From: Herbiconiux sp. A18JL235
GTDB taxonomy: Bacteria > Actinomycetota > Actinomycetes > Actinomycetales > Microbacteriaceae
DNA length: 64,000 bases
Direction: 5' to 3'
Assembly: GCF_040939305.1 (NCBI RefSeq)
Contig: NZ_CP162511.1
Span: forward strand, 3,286,001-3,350,000
The position numbers were made by a program, and so were the translations under genes. The notes under the pieces were generated by a model. That model did not search any database, was not told the DNA's origin, and worked only from the letters and a program-made list of their open reading frames with translations. Positions 7,943 through 16,254 of the stretch are shown here, piece by piece. Positions within the stretch are counted from its first letter, which is position 1. The number at the start of each line of letters is the position of its first letter.

Positions 7943-8647
7943 TCAGATCGCGATCTCCGACACCTCCTCGGTGTGCTGCAGGCGCTTGGTGTACTCCAGA
8001 ACGGCGAGCTCTCCGGCGAGCTGGATGTGGTGCTCCGAGGCCCGGCGCGCCGCCGCCGGGTCGCGGGTGACGGCCAGCTCGTGGACGATCTGCCGCAGCT
8101 CCTCCATCGAGATCGCGACGCGGTGCTCGTCGATGAAGGCGTAGCGGCGGAACAGCCCGATGCGCGTGTGCACCCCGCGCAGCTGGTTCTCGAGCACGGC
8201 GTTGCCCGCGCCCTCGAGCAGGAGCGAGTAGAACTCCTCCTTGCTCTCCTCGCGGGTCTCGACGGTGCCGTGCAGGTACCTGGCCTCCATCGATTCGATG
8301 AGGGCGCACATCCGTGCCGCCTGCTCGGCGCTCGCGTCGCGGGCGAAGAGTTCGGCGGCGAGCCCTTCGAGCGCGGCTCGCACCTGGTAGAGGGCCTGGA
8401 TGTCGTGCTTCTCGAGCACGGTCACGATCGGGCCGCGACCGGGAAGCATGGTGATGAGGCTCTCGCTCTCGAGCTGCCGGAGCGCTTCGCGCACCACCGT
8501 GCGGGAGACGCCGTAGCTGTCGCAGAGCGCGTTCTCGAGCAGCCGCTCGCCGGGGGCGAGCACCCCCTCGAGGATGTCTTCACGCAGCGACGTCACCACT
8601 TGCAGACGCAGCGGTGCGGCGTGACGCTCGATCTTCGCGCTCGGCAT
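7943..8647 (-). CDS. GntR-family repressor, FCD subfamily
   Basis: 234 residues. A winged helix at the N-terminus (LREDILEGVLAPGERLLE, then YGVSRTVVREALRQLE) is followed by an all-helical FCD ligand domain (about 85-220). These regulators bind small organic acids with a metal and repress neighbouring catabolic genes. ATG at 8647 follows GAGGGAG with good spacing; the in-frame upstream start at 8677 lacks one. It is divergent from the aldehyde dehydrogenase operon with a 33-bp palindrome between them, so it very likely controls that operon and itself. Confidence 0.85.
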   Translation of the reverse strand: MPSAKIERHAAPLRLQVVTSLREDILEGVLAPGERLLENALCDSYGVSRTVVREALRQLESESLITMLPGRGPIVTVLEKHDIQALYQVRAALEGLAAELFARDASAEQAARMCALIESMEARYLHGTVETREESKEEFYSLLLEGAGNAVLENQLRGVHTRIGLFRRYAFIDEHRVAISMEELRQIVHELAVTRDPAAARRASEHHIQLAGELAVLEYTKRLQHTEEVSEIAI

Positions 8648-8695
8648 CCGATCTCCCTCGATCTCAATCTGACACACTCGGCCCTGGGGGCCGTA

Positions 8696-8728
8696 TTCGG
8701 ATCTTATCGTAATACGAGATTATCCGAA
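8696..8728. promoter_or_regulatory. 33-bp palindromic operator between gntR and ALDH operon
   Basis: An inverted repeat centred on A8712. The outer arms are TTCGGAT (8696-8702) and ATCCGAA (8722-8728); the inner arms are TCGTA (8707-8711) and TACGA (8713-8717). Thirteen of 16 symmetric pairs match. The core TCGTAATACGA fits the TnGTnnnACnA pattern typical of FCD-type GntR operators. It ends 12 bases before the ALDH start codon, where bound repressor would block transcription or elongation. Confidence 0.65.
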
Positions 8729-8740
8729 GGGACGGAATCC

Positions 8741-10297
8741 ATGACGACTCTCACCACCGAGCAGGCGGAGACGGCGACGACGACGAATGCGACGCCGACG
8801 ACGGATGCACGCACCGGCTCCCCGCGCGCCTCGGTCGAGCTGCGGGGGCACACGATCCCCACGGGCCTGTACCTCGACGGCGACTGGCTGCCCGTCGAGT
8901 CGACCTTCGAGGTGATCGACCCGGCCACCGGTGGTGTGATCGCCGAGGTTGCCGACGGCACCGCATCCGACGCCCTCGCCGCGCTGGCCGCCGCAGACCG
9001 GGCGCAAGACGCCTGGCGCCACGTCGCCCCGCGCGACCGCGCCAACCTCTTCCACCGCGCCTACGCCGTGCTCATGTCGCGGGCCGACGCCATCGTCGAG
9101 ACCATGACGCTCGAGAGCGGCAAGCCGCTCGCCGAGGCGCGCGGCGAGTTCCAGCTCTCGACCGACTTCTTCCTGTGGTACGCCGAGCAGGTCGCCCACC
9201 TGCACGGCACCTACGCCGAGGGCTCGCGCGGCGGCTACCGGGTCGTCACCACCCACCAGCCGGTGGGGCCGTCGCTGCTCATCACGCCGTGGAACTTCCC
9301 GCTGCTCATGATCGCCCGCAAGGCCGGAGCCGCGCTCGGCGCCGGCTGCACCGTCGTGGTGAAGTCGGCCAAGGAGACGCCGCTCACCTGCGCCCTCTTC
9401 GTCGAGGCGCTGCACGACGCGGGCTTCCCACCCGGGGTCGTGAACCTCGTGCACACCACCCGCTCGGCCGACGTCTCGGCGGCCGTGATGGCGGATGCGC
9501 GTCTGCGCAAGGTGAGCTTCACCGGTTCGACCGGGGTCGGCAGCACCCTGCTGAAGCAGGCCGCGCCCGGCATCGTGAACGCGTCGATGGAGCTCGGCGG
9601 CGACGGACCGTTCGTCGTGCTCGACGACGCCGACGTGGAGCTCGCGGCGCAGCAGGCCATCCTGTGCAAGTTCCGGAACGCCGGGCAGGCGTGCGTGGCG
9701 GCGAACCGCATCATCGTGCACAGCGCGGTGGCGGAGGAGTTCACCCGCCGCTTCGTCGAGCTCACCCGGGAGCTCACCGTGGGCGACGGCTTCACCGCGG
9801 GCGTCGACGTGGGCCCCATCATCTCGGCGAAGCAGCGCGACGGGGTGGCCGCGCTCGTTGCGGCCCTCTCCGAGATCGACTCGGAGCTGCTGACGGGCGG
9901 CTCGCCGCTGGGCCGCGACGGCTACTTCTTCGAGCCGACGGTCTTCAAGATCAACGACCGCGACAACGAGGTGTGCAACCAGGAGCTGTTCGCCCCCATC
10001 GCCACCATCTACACGGTCGACTCCACCACCGAGGCCATCCGGGTCGCGAACGACACCAGCTACGGCCTCGCTGCCTACGTGTTCACGCAAGACCTCTCGC
10101 GGGCCATCGCCGTGAGCGAGCGGCTCGACTCTGGCATGGTGGGCATCAACCGCGGCATCATGGCCGATCCTGCGGCCGCGTTCGGCGGCGTGAAGTCGTC
10201 GGGCCTCGGCCGTGAGGGCGGGCACGAGGCCATCTACGAGTTCCTCGAACCGAAATACCTCGCCATCACCGTCGATGAGAGCAAAGGACTGGACTGA
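8741..10297 (+). CDS. NAD(P)-dependent aldehyde dehydrogenase (succinate-semialdehyde dehydrogenase-like)
   Basis: 518 residues with the ALDH landmarks: ITPWNFPLLM, FTGSTGVG of the cofactor fold, ELGGDGPF with the general-base Glu and NAGQACVAANR with the nucleophilic Cys. These residues and the C-terminal KSSGLGREGG are close to succinate-semialdehyde dehydrogenases. ATG at 8741 is preceded by GAAGGGA; the first 30 residues are a Thr-rich tail absent from many relatives. It leads an operon with an iron alcohol dehydrogenase 3 bases downstream, a pair able to oxidise a hydroxyacid or diol through its aldehyde to an acid; 4-hydroxybutyrate is one possibility, not proven. Confidence 0.87.
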   Translation: MTTLTTEQAETATTTNATPTTDARTGSPRASVELRGHTIPTGLYLDGDWLPVESTFEVIDPATGGVIAEVADGTASDALAALAAADRAQDAWRHVAPRDRANLFHRAYAVLMSRADAIVETMTLESGKPLAEARGEFQLSTDFFLWYAEQVAHLHGTYAEGSRGGYRVVTTHQPVGPSLLITPWNFPLLMIARKAGAALGAGCTVVVKSAKETPLTCALFVEALHDAGFPPGVVNLVHTTRSADVSAAVMADARLRKVSFTGSTGVGSTLLKQAAPGIVNASMELGGDGPFVVLDDADVELAAQQAILCKFRNAGQACVAANRIIVHSAVAEEFTRRFVELTRELTVGDGFTAGVDVGPIISAKQRDGVAALVAALSEIDSELLTGGSPLGRDGYFFEPTVFKINDRDNEVCNQELFAPIATIYTVDSTTEAIRVANDTSYGLAAYVFTQDLSRAIAVSERLDSGMVGINRGIMADPAAAFGGVKSSGLGREGGHEAIYEFLEPKYLAITVDESKGLD

Positions 10298-10300
10298 CCG

Positions 10301-11590
10301 ATGAGCACCACCACCGCATCCGGGGTCTCGGCGGAAGCCGCCGCCCCCGCGCCCGCCTCCGCCGCCACTGCGCTCGGCATCCTGCGCCAACCGAAGACCG
10401 TGCTCTTCGGCGCCGGTCAGCGCCGGCAGCTGCCCTACATCGTGCGGGCCATCGCGAAGCACCTGCTGGTGACGACGGATGCGCGCATGGCCACGACCCC
10501 CGAGTTCCTCGACATCATCTCCGCCGTCGAGGCAGCGGGCGTGCAGGTGTCGATCTACGCCGAGGCCGAGCCCGACCTTCCGCGCGAAGACGTCGTGGCC
10601 GTGGTCGAGCGCTTCGGGCACACGGAGGTCGACGCGATCCTCGGCATCGGCGGCGGCTCGTGCATGGATCTGGCGAAGGTCGTCTCGATCGTGCTCGCCA
10701 ACGGCGGAGACGTGCGCGACTACTACGGCGAGTTCTTGGTGCCCGGGCCCGGTGTGCCGGTCGTCACGGTGCCGACCACGGGCGGTACGGGCGCCGAGGT
10801 CACCTGCATCTCGGTGGTGTTCGACCGCGACCGCGGTATGAAGGTGGGGGTGGCGAGCCCGTTCCTCGAGGCGCACACCGCCGTCATCGACCCCGAGCTC
10901 ACCGTGAGCTGCCCGCCCGGGCTCACCGCGGCGACGGGGGCGGATGCGCTCTCCCACCTCGTCGAGGCGTTCACCGGCCGGGTGAAGAACCCGAGCCCCG
11001 ACGACCTCGACACGAAGCTCTACGCTGGCAAGAACCGGTTGACGGATGTGTTCGCACGGCAGGGGCTCGAGCTGCTGAACACCTCGCTCGAGGCCGTGGT
11101 CGCCGACCCGTCAGACCTGGCGGCCCGCTCCGACACCATGCTCGCGGCGTACTGCGCCGGCATGTCGATCAATACCGCGGGCACGGCCGGGGCGCACGCG
11201 GTGCAGGGGGCCATCGGCAACCTCACCCACACGCCGCACGGGTTCGGCATCAGTGCGCTGCTGCCGTCGATCATGCGGTTCAACCTGCCCGAGCGCGTGG
11301 CGGAGTTCGCCGAGATCGGGCGGATCCTCGGCGTCGCCGACCCCGCGTCCCCGCTGGAGGAGCAGGCGCACGCCGGTATCCTGCGCATCGAGGCGCTGCT
11401 CGAGGCACTCGGGGCGCCGCTCGACCTGAAGACGCTCGGGCTCTCCCCCGACGACTTCGGCTTCGTCGCCGACCAGGCACTGCTCGCCACCCGCCTCACC
11501 GCCAACAACCCGCGCGAGCTCACCCGCGACGACGTGCTCGCCATCCTCGAGCACGCCTACGCCGGCGACCGTTCCTGGTGGACGGTGTGA
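10301..11590 (+). CDS. Iron-containing alcohol dehydrogenase
   Basis: 429 residues, group III alcohol dehydrogenase. It has GGGSCMDLAK (dinucleotide binding), PTTGGTGAEVT, and Fe ligands in ADALSHLVEAF and HTPHGFG. The reaction is reversible oxidation of an alcohol with NAD. It starts 3 bases after the aldehyde dehydrogenase stop, so they are made together and probably catalyse consecutive steps. An Ala-rich N-terminal extension of about 25 residues precedes the conserved fold. The substrate is not evident; the 4-hydroxybutyrate dehydrogenase family is one candidate. Confidence 0.87.
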   Translation: MSTTTASGVSAEAAAPAPASAATALGILRQPKTVLFGAGQRRQLPYIVRAIAKHLLVTTDARMATTPEFLDIISAVEAAGVQVSIYAEAEPDLPREDVVAVVERFGHTEVDAILGIGGGSCMDLAKVVSIVLANGGDVRDYYGEFLVPGPGVPVVTVPTTGGTGAEVTCISVVFDRDRGMKVGVASPFLEAHTAVIDPELTVSCPPGLTAATGADALSHLVEAFTGRVKNPSPDDLDTKLYAGKNRLTDVFARQGLELLNTSLEAVVADPSDLAARSDTMLAAYCAGMSINTAGTAGAHAVQGAIGNLTHTPHGFGISALLPSIMRFNLPERVAEFAEIGRILGVADPASPLEEQAHAGILRIEALLEALGAPLDLKTLGLSPDDFGFVADQALLATRLTANNPRELTRDDVLAILEHAYAGDRSWWTV

Positions 11591-12582
11591 CGCCGCCCCC
11601 GGCGCCCGGGCCGGCGCCCGCGGCAACGGATGTGCGAGGCACGCGGGAGCGCACGGTCGCCATCGCCGGGGCCGGGTCGATCGGGGTGGCGTTCGCTGTG
11701 CTGTTCGCGGGGGCCGGGTTCGCGGTGCGGGTGTGGGATGCGTTTCCCGAGGCGTTCGAGCGGGCGCGCGGTGAGCTCGCCGAGCGGCTCGAGCTGCTGG
11801 CCGCACATGGGCTGCTGGGCGACGAGTCCTCACACACCATCGCTGGTCGCGTGTCGTTCGAGGCCGATCTGGGGACAGCCGTGGCCGATGTCGAGCTTGT
11901 GCAGGAGTGCGCCCCGGAGCGGCTGGAGCTGAAGCGCGAGCTGTTCGCGGCCGTCGCCGAGGCGGCCCCTGCATCCGCTGTGCTGGCGAGTTCGAGCTCG
12001 GCGATCGTGCCGAGCAGCATCGCGGGCGACGACCCGGCGCTGGCGGAGCGGGTGATCGTCGCGCACCCGGGCAACCCGCCGTACCTGCTCTCGGTGATCG
12101 AGCTCGTGCCCACCCCCGCGACCGACCCCGAACTTCTCGAGCGTGCCGCCGACCTCTACCGCGCCGCCGGGCTGCGCCCGGTGTTCGTGCGCAAGGAGGT
12201 GGAGGGCTTCCTCTTCAACCGCCTGCAGGGCGCGGTGCTGCGCGAGGCGTACGCGCTCGTGCGCGACGGTGTGGCGACGGTCGACGACATCGATGAGGTG
12301 GTGCGCAGCGGCCTCGGCCGCCGGTGGAGCTTCATCGGCCCGTTCGAGACCGTCGACCTCAACACCCGCGGCGGACTCGAGTCGCACGCCGAGAAGATGG
12401 GCCCCGCCTACGAGCGCATGGGCGCCGAACGCGGCCAGCACGACCCCTGGACTCCCGACCTCGTCGCATCCGCCGTCGCCCAGCGCCGCGCCACCCTCCC
12501 CCTCGAGTCATGGCCCGACCGCGTCCGCTGGCGCGACGAGCAGCTCATGCGCCTCAAACCCCTCTGGGACTCGATGCGCTGA
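11587..12582 (+). CDS. 3-hydroxyacyl-CoA dehydrogenase family protein
   Basis: 331 residues. A Rossmann domain opens with IAGAGSIGVAFAVLFAGAG, and ASSSSAIVPSSI and AHPGNPPYLL correspond to the catalytic Ser and His regions. The C-terminal dimerisation domain has EGFLFNRLQGAVLREAY. The size and single-domain form resemble lambda-crystallin/L-gulonate 3-dehydrogenase and short HADs rather than fatty-acid multienzymes. GTG at 11587 overlaps the stop of the alcohol dehydrogenase (GTGA), marking it as the third gene of the operon; an in-frame GTG at 11578 is an alternative. It probably oxidises a 3-hydroxyacid made by the pathway. Confidence 0.8.
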   Translation: MTPPPAPGPAPAATDVRGTRERTVAIAGAGSIGVAFAVLFAGAGFAVRVWDAFPEAFERARGELAERLELLAAHGLLGDESSHTIAGRVSFEADLGTAVADVELVQECAPERLELKRELFAAVAEAAPASAVLASSSSAIVPSSIAGDDPALAERVIVAHPGNPPYLLSVIELVPTPATDPELLERAADLYRAAGLRPVFVRKEVEGFLFNRLQGAVLREAYALVRDGVATVDDIDEVVRSGLGRRWSFIGPFETVDLNTRGGLESHAEKMGPAYERMGAERGQHDPWTPDLVASAVAQRRATLPLESWPDRVRWRDEQLMRLKPLWDSMR

Positions 12583-12748
12583 GCAACCGCGGCCCCCGCC
12601 ACGCCGGCCCGGGGTCAGCCCGCGTTCGAGTCGCCCCCATCCGGGCGTGCCACGCGGTGATCGCCCTCGCCCGCCGCGGCGGAGCGGATGCGAGTGTCGA
12701 TCTCTGCGAGACGGATGCGGAACTCGGCATCGTCGACCGGCAGCACCG

Positions 12749-13285
12749 TCAATGCCCCCGGGTGTGGAACGACAGTGGAAGCACGACGGGTGCTCCCGGG
12801 CGGCGCATCCGTAGTCCGACGGCGCGCTCCTCGGCGAGGGTCGTCGAGACGACGACCGGGGCGCACGACTCGACGTCGCTCCAGGGCCCGCGCACCACGA
12901 GCACGGCCTCGCCCGCCTCCCAGCGCCACACCGCGATGCCGGTGGCGTCGAGCGTCGCGGCGAGATGCTCGTCGGTGGTGACCGGAACCTCCTTCCCGAG
13001 GAGCAGAGATGCCACGCGCACGAACTCCTCCGAGCTGCGCGCGAGTGCGACGTCACGGGCGCCCCGCCGGGTCATCGCCTGCAGCACAGCACGAGCCCGC
13101 CGTCCGTCGGCGCGAAGCCGGAGCAGGCTCCCGACGGCGAGGATCGCCGTCAGCACCGCGATGTACAGCAGAGGCGGCCCGGGCTCCGCGACGACCACGA
13201 TCACGGCCACCGCCGCGATCACCGGAGCCGCCAGCGACGGCACCCCCCGGTTCCGCACCAGCCACCCCACCCACTCCACCCGCAC
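12749..13285 (-). CDS. Membrane-anchored hypothetical protein, possibly frameshifted
   Basis: 178 residues. Two hydrophobic segments near the N-terminus (about 15-60) are followed by a soluble part starting LRLRADGRRARAVLQAM. GTG at 13285 is chosen because GGGGGAGGAG lies 12 bases upstream. The frame stops at 12749, but the alternative frame continues from about 12785 to 12615 with well-formed coding sequence (ALTVLPVDDAEFRIRLAEID). One base lost or gained near 12780 would join them, so this is either a true frameshift mutation, a sequencing error or a shorter protein. Function unknown. Its promoter region overlaps that of the toxin-antitoxin remnant. Confidence 0.5.
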   Translation of the reverse strand: MRVEWVGWLVRNRGVPSLAAPVIAAVAVIVVVAEPGPPLLYIAVLTAILAVGSLLRLRADGRRARAVLQAMTRRGARDVALARSSEEFVRVASLLLGKEVPVTTDEHLAATLDATGIAVWRWEAGEAVLVVRGPWSDVESCAPVVVSTTLAEERAVGLRMRRPGAPVVLPLSFHTRGH

Positions 13286-13429
13286 CCGCCGCGGCAACTC
13301 CTCCCCCACCCTCAGCCCTCCCCGCCCCGCGCCCGCCTCCGTGCGCCCCCGCCCGATGATATCGGCGGGGAGCCCAGCGCCCGGGTGATCGTCGGCCGCC
13401 GCCTTGCCGTCCCGTCTCGAGGCATCTAA

Positions 13430-13555
13430 CCTGTCATCGCCCTGGTCGCAGGCGTCAAGGCGGGAGCGTGGCAGCGCTGGTATCGGGAGGCGATTCCCCG
13501 GGCCGACCGGCTTTTCGACCGCTACCTGGCACACACGAACGGAGAACACCGATGA
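13430..13555 (+). pseudogene. C-terminal remnant of a HigB/RelE-type toxin
   Basis: The frame 13430-13555 reads VIALVAGVKAGAWQRWYREAI followed by PRADRLFDRYLAHTNGEHR, which matches the end of HigB (RelE-superfamily) mRNA interferases (pattern LLVAGDKxGxWxxWYxxxIPxADxxFDxHL). It is preceded in frame by TAA at 13427 and has no start codon, so only about 41 codons survive of a toxin near 110. Its stop overlaps the antitoxin ATG (ATGA), the normal arrangement in higBA operons. This is recognition of family patterns by eye, without an alignment. Confidence 0.65.
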
Positions 13556-13857
13556 GCACCTCCCTCTCTGACGTCGTCGCCCGCCGGCCGGTCGACCGCG
13601 CATCCGTCGAGGCGATCAAGGAGCGGATGCTCGACGAGGTTCGCGCGTACCGCCTCCGCGAACTCCGCAAGGCCATGGGTCTCACCCAGACCGCACTGGC
13701 GCAGAGCCTCGACGTCAGCCAGAACCGGGTGTCGCGGCTGGAGCATGGCGACCTCCAGACGACTCAGATCGCGACCCTGCGCCGTTGTGTGGAGGCGCTC
13801 GGCGGCCATCTGCACATCGAGGTCGAGATCGACGATCGGCGCATCCAGATCGCGTGA
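13552..13857 (+). CDS. XRE-family antitoxin, HigA-like
   Basis: 101 residues. The helix-turn-helix is LRELRKAMGLTQTALAQSL then VSQNRVSRLEHGD (about 40-72), followed by a short beta-rich tail ending EVEIDDRRIQIA, the layout of HigA antitoxins that pair with RelE-like toxins. ATG at 13552 overlaps the end of the decayed toxin upstream. With no intact toxin, it may persist as an orphan repressor or protect against related toxins elsewhere in the genome. Autoregulation is likely but no operator was identified. Confidence 0.75.
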   Translation: MSTSLSDVVARRPVDRASVEAIKERMLDEVRAYRLRELRKAMGLTQTALAQSLDVSQNRVSRLEHGDLQTTQIATLRRCVEALGGHLHIEVEIDDRRIQIA

Positions 13858-13922
13858 CGCCGGGGGCGGGGGCCGCGAAGCGGCGCCCCACCCCCGACGA
13901 CGATGGCGACGAGACCGAGACC

Positions 13923-15098
13923 TCAGTCGCCCTTCACGTTGACGATCTGGCGGAGGCGGTGGCGGATCGTGACGAGGTCGGCGGCATCGGCCATGATCTG
14001 GTCGATCGGCTTGTACGCCGCAGGGATCTCGTCGAGGAACGCGTCGGTGTCGCGGTACTCGATGCCCGCCATCGCCTCACGCAACTGCTCGTGCGTGAAG
14101 GTCTTGCGGGCGGCGCTCCGCGAGTACTCGCGCCCCGCGCCGTGCGGCGAGGAGTGCAGCGCCGCCGCGTTGCCGAGCCCCTCCACCACGTACGACGCCG
14201 TACCCATCGATCCGGGAATGAGCCCCAGCTCGCCGGCCCGCGCCGAGATGGCGCCCTTCCTCGACAGCCACACGCTCTTGCCCCAGTGGGTCTCCTTCTG
14301 GGTGAAGTTGTGGTGGCAGTTGATGCGCTCCTCCTCGATGACGGGGGCGCCCATCCAGTCACCGAACTGGCGCGCGACCCTGTCCATCATCTCCTCACGG
14401 TTGAGCAGCGCGTAGTGCTGCGCCCACCGCAGTTCGGCGATGTACCGGTCGAACTCGGGCGTGCCCTCGACGAGGTAGGCGAGGTCGGGGTCGGGCAGCT
14501 CGATCCACCACGTCGCCATCGCCCTCTGGGCGACCTTGATGTGGCGCTGCGCGATGCGGTTGCCCACACCCCTGCTGCCGGAGTGCAGGAACAGCCACAG
14601 CCGATCCGACTCGTCGACGCTCACTTCGATGAAGTGGTTGCCGCTGCCGAGCGTGCCGAGCTGCTCGCGCCAGCGCCCGAGCGCCTGGCCGGGGTCGAAG
14701 CCCGCCTCCTCGGCGAGCGCCTCGAGCTCCGCGACGCGCGGTTCAGCGGTGGCGACGATGCGGTTGTTGTGCGCACCGGCCGAGACGGGGATGGCCCGCT
14801 CGATCTGCTCACGCAGCACCCGCAGCTCCCGCGCTTCGCCGGTGGCGTCTTCGAGGCGGAACTGGGTGCGCACGGCGATCATGCCGCATCCGATGTCGAC
14901 GCCCACCGCGGCGGGCATCACTGCCCCGAGGGTGGGTATGACCGACCCGACGGTGGCCCCGAGCCCGAGGTGGGCGTCGGGCATCAGCGCGACGTGCGGG
15001 AACACGAACGGCATCGTCGAGGTGGTGCGCGCCTGCGCTTCGGCCTTCGCATCGAGGATGCTGGCCCAGCTGAGCAGGCGCGTGGAGATCTCTTTCAT
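13923..15098 (-). CDS. rtcB: RtcB-type RNA ligase
   Basis: 391 residues. RtcB joins a 2',3'-cyclic phosphate (or 3'-phosphate) RNA end to a 5'-OH end using GTP and Mn2+. Metal-binding and catalytic motifs are present in order: DAHLG, GVDIGCGM, LGSGNHF, LHSGSRG, CHHNF, PGSMGT and HGAGR, whose His is the guanylated residue. ATG at 15098 begins MKEISTRLLSWAS, typical of the family; the longer frame to 15152 lacks a ribosome site. The gene seems to be monocistronic, with no archease or RtcA beside it. In bacteria it is linked to RNA repair after ribonuclease stress; a toxin-antitoxin remnant and a HEPN gene lie nearby. Confidence 0.93.
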   Translation of the reverse strand: MKEISTRLLSWASILDAKAEAQARTTSTMPFVFPHVALMPDAHLGLGATVGSVIPTLGAVMPAAVGVDIGCGMIAVRTQFRLEDATGEARELRVLREQIERAIPVSAGAHNNRIVATAEPRVAELEALAEEAGFDPGQALGRWREQLGTLGSGNHFIEVSVDESDRLWLFLHSGSRGVGNRIAQRHIKVAQRAMATWWIELPDPDLAYLVEGTPEFDRYIAELRWAQHYALLNREEMMDRVARQFGDWMGAPVIEEERINCHHNFTQKETHWGKSVWLSRKGAISARAGELGLIPGSMGTASYVVEGLGNAAALHSSPHGAGREYSRSAARKTFTHEQLREAMAGIEYRDTDAFLDEIPAAYKPIDQIMADAADLVTIRHRLRQIVNVKGD

Positions 15099-15395
15099 CG
15101 TCTTTCTATCTGTGTGGAATCCAACGGATGGGGGCACCCGGGGATTCGACACGTCACCGCCACGAGGGGTGGGGAGACGACGAACGCCCCGGGATCCTCA
15201 CGGTCTCGGGGCGTGTGAAGACGGCCGCGTTACGCGAGGTGCTGGAGAGGGTTCAGTTCTCGGAGCTGCTTCTGCTGCTCGGTCGAACGAACGCCGGAGG
15301 AACGGATGCTGAGACGGCGCAGATAGCTCACGGCTCAGTCCTCTCCAGGTCAACGGGGTGTCGTACGCCGGACGGTGCGGCCGGGCTCAGCAACA
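15099..15395. other. Gene-free leader region of rtcB with one hairpin
   Basis: No convincing gene in these 297 bases. A perfect 7-bp inverted repeat CGCCCCG / CGGGGCG (15185-15191 with 15207-15213) can be extended inward by GATC/GGTC with one wobble pair. It lies about 90 bases upstream of the rtcB start, between it and the glycosyltransferase stop at 15396. It could be the terminator of the glycosyltransferase transcript or part of an rtcB leader. I looked for a tRNA-like or Y-RNA-like fold and did not find one. Confidence 0.4.
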
Positions 15396-16205
15396 CTAGT
15401 CGGCCGTTCGCGGCGTGTCCAGCACCGATTCGGCGACCGGCGTCGAACGCTCGGTGCGGGTGGCGCGACGGCGCGCGAGTACCGTGCGCCAGCGATGCCA
15501 GGGCAGCTCGGCCGGCCAGTGGACGAAGACGGTGTGGAAGCCGCGCGCGAAGCGGCGGCGCATCGAGGAGGCGTCGGTGAGCGGGCGGTGCGAGATCTGC
15601 ACCGCGATGCCGGGCACGAAGGCGACGGCGAAACGGCCGCCCAGGTGGAACGAGAGGTCGAGGTCGTCGTGCACCTCGGTGTCGCTGCGATGCACGGCGA
15701 AGCGCACGGCCTCCCAGCTCTCCCGGCGCATGGCCAGGTTCGATCCGAAGAGTGCGGGGTGTCCGAGTGCCAGCAGCAGTGCCCACTGATATGCGCCGAG
15801 GTAGAGCGCGGCGCCCGCCCGCCGGAGCAGGCGGGGCCCGCCCGAGAACCTGGCTCCGCCCGTGATGGCACCGAGCCAGGGCCGCCTCGCCATGGACACC
15901 GCGACCGCACGCACCCAGTCGGCGTTCGGGATGCTGTCGGCATCGAGCCGCGCGATCACCTCGCCCGTCGCCGCGTCGTAGCCTGCCGACGCCGCGGCGG
16001 GGATGCCTGGGCGATCCTCCCGCACGACCCGCGCACCGGCGGCACGGGCCACCTGCGCACTGTCGTCGGTGGACGCGTTGTCGACCACCACCACCTCGAG
16101 CGGCGCGACGCTCTGCCGGCCGAGGGCGTCGAGGCAGACCCGGAGCCGCTCGGCGTCGTCCTTCACCGGGATGACGACCGACACCGAGGGCAACGATCCA
16201 TTCAC
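15396..16205 (-). CDS. Family 2 glycosyltransferase
   Basis: 269 residues. A GT-A fold: SVSVVIPVKDDAERL at the N-terminus, VVVVDNASTDDSA, and ARLDADSIPN with the DxD-like metal site (about residue 90). Two hydrophobic stretches near the middle (AALYLGAYQWALLLALG) suggest contact with the membrane. GTG at 16205 is preceded by a purine-rich GGGGTGGG; the in-frame GTG at 16214 is possible, and the long upstream frame overlaps the next gene. The product is unknown: a polysaccharide, glycolipid or polyprenyl-linked sugar. It lies 50 bases downstream of the zinc dehydrogenase, on the same strand. Confidence 0.78.
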   Translation of the reverse strand: MNGSLPSVSVVIPVKDDAERLRVCLDALGRQSVAPLEVVVVDNASTDDSAQVARAAGARVVREDRPGIPAAASAGYDAATGEVIARLDADSIPNADWVRAVAVSMARRPWLGAITGGARFSGGPRLLRRAGAALYLGAYQWALLLALGHPALFGSNLAMRRESWEAVRFAVHRSDTEVHDDLDLSFHLGGRFAVAFVPGIAVQISHRPLTDASSMRRRFARGFHTVFVHWPAELPWHRWRTVLARRRATRTERSTPVAESVLDTPRTAD

Positions 16206-16254
16206 TCGTCCCACCCCGACGACCCGCGCCCCCACCCGGCCCAGAGACCACCGC

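Noticed and set aside
8720..10957. 745-codon open frame on the minus strand
   Set aside because: It covers the complement of the aldehyde and alcohol dehydrogenase genes and shows no domain pattern or ribosome site.
15099..15395. tRNA-like or Y-RNA-like gene upstream of rtcB
   Set aside because: Short T-loop-like words are present (for example GTCGAATCCCC on the minus strand), but the flanking bases do not form a T-stem or acceptor stem.
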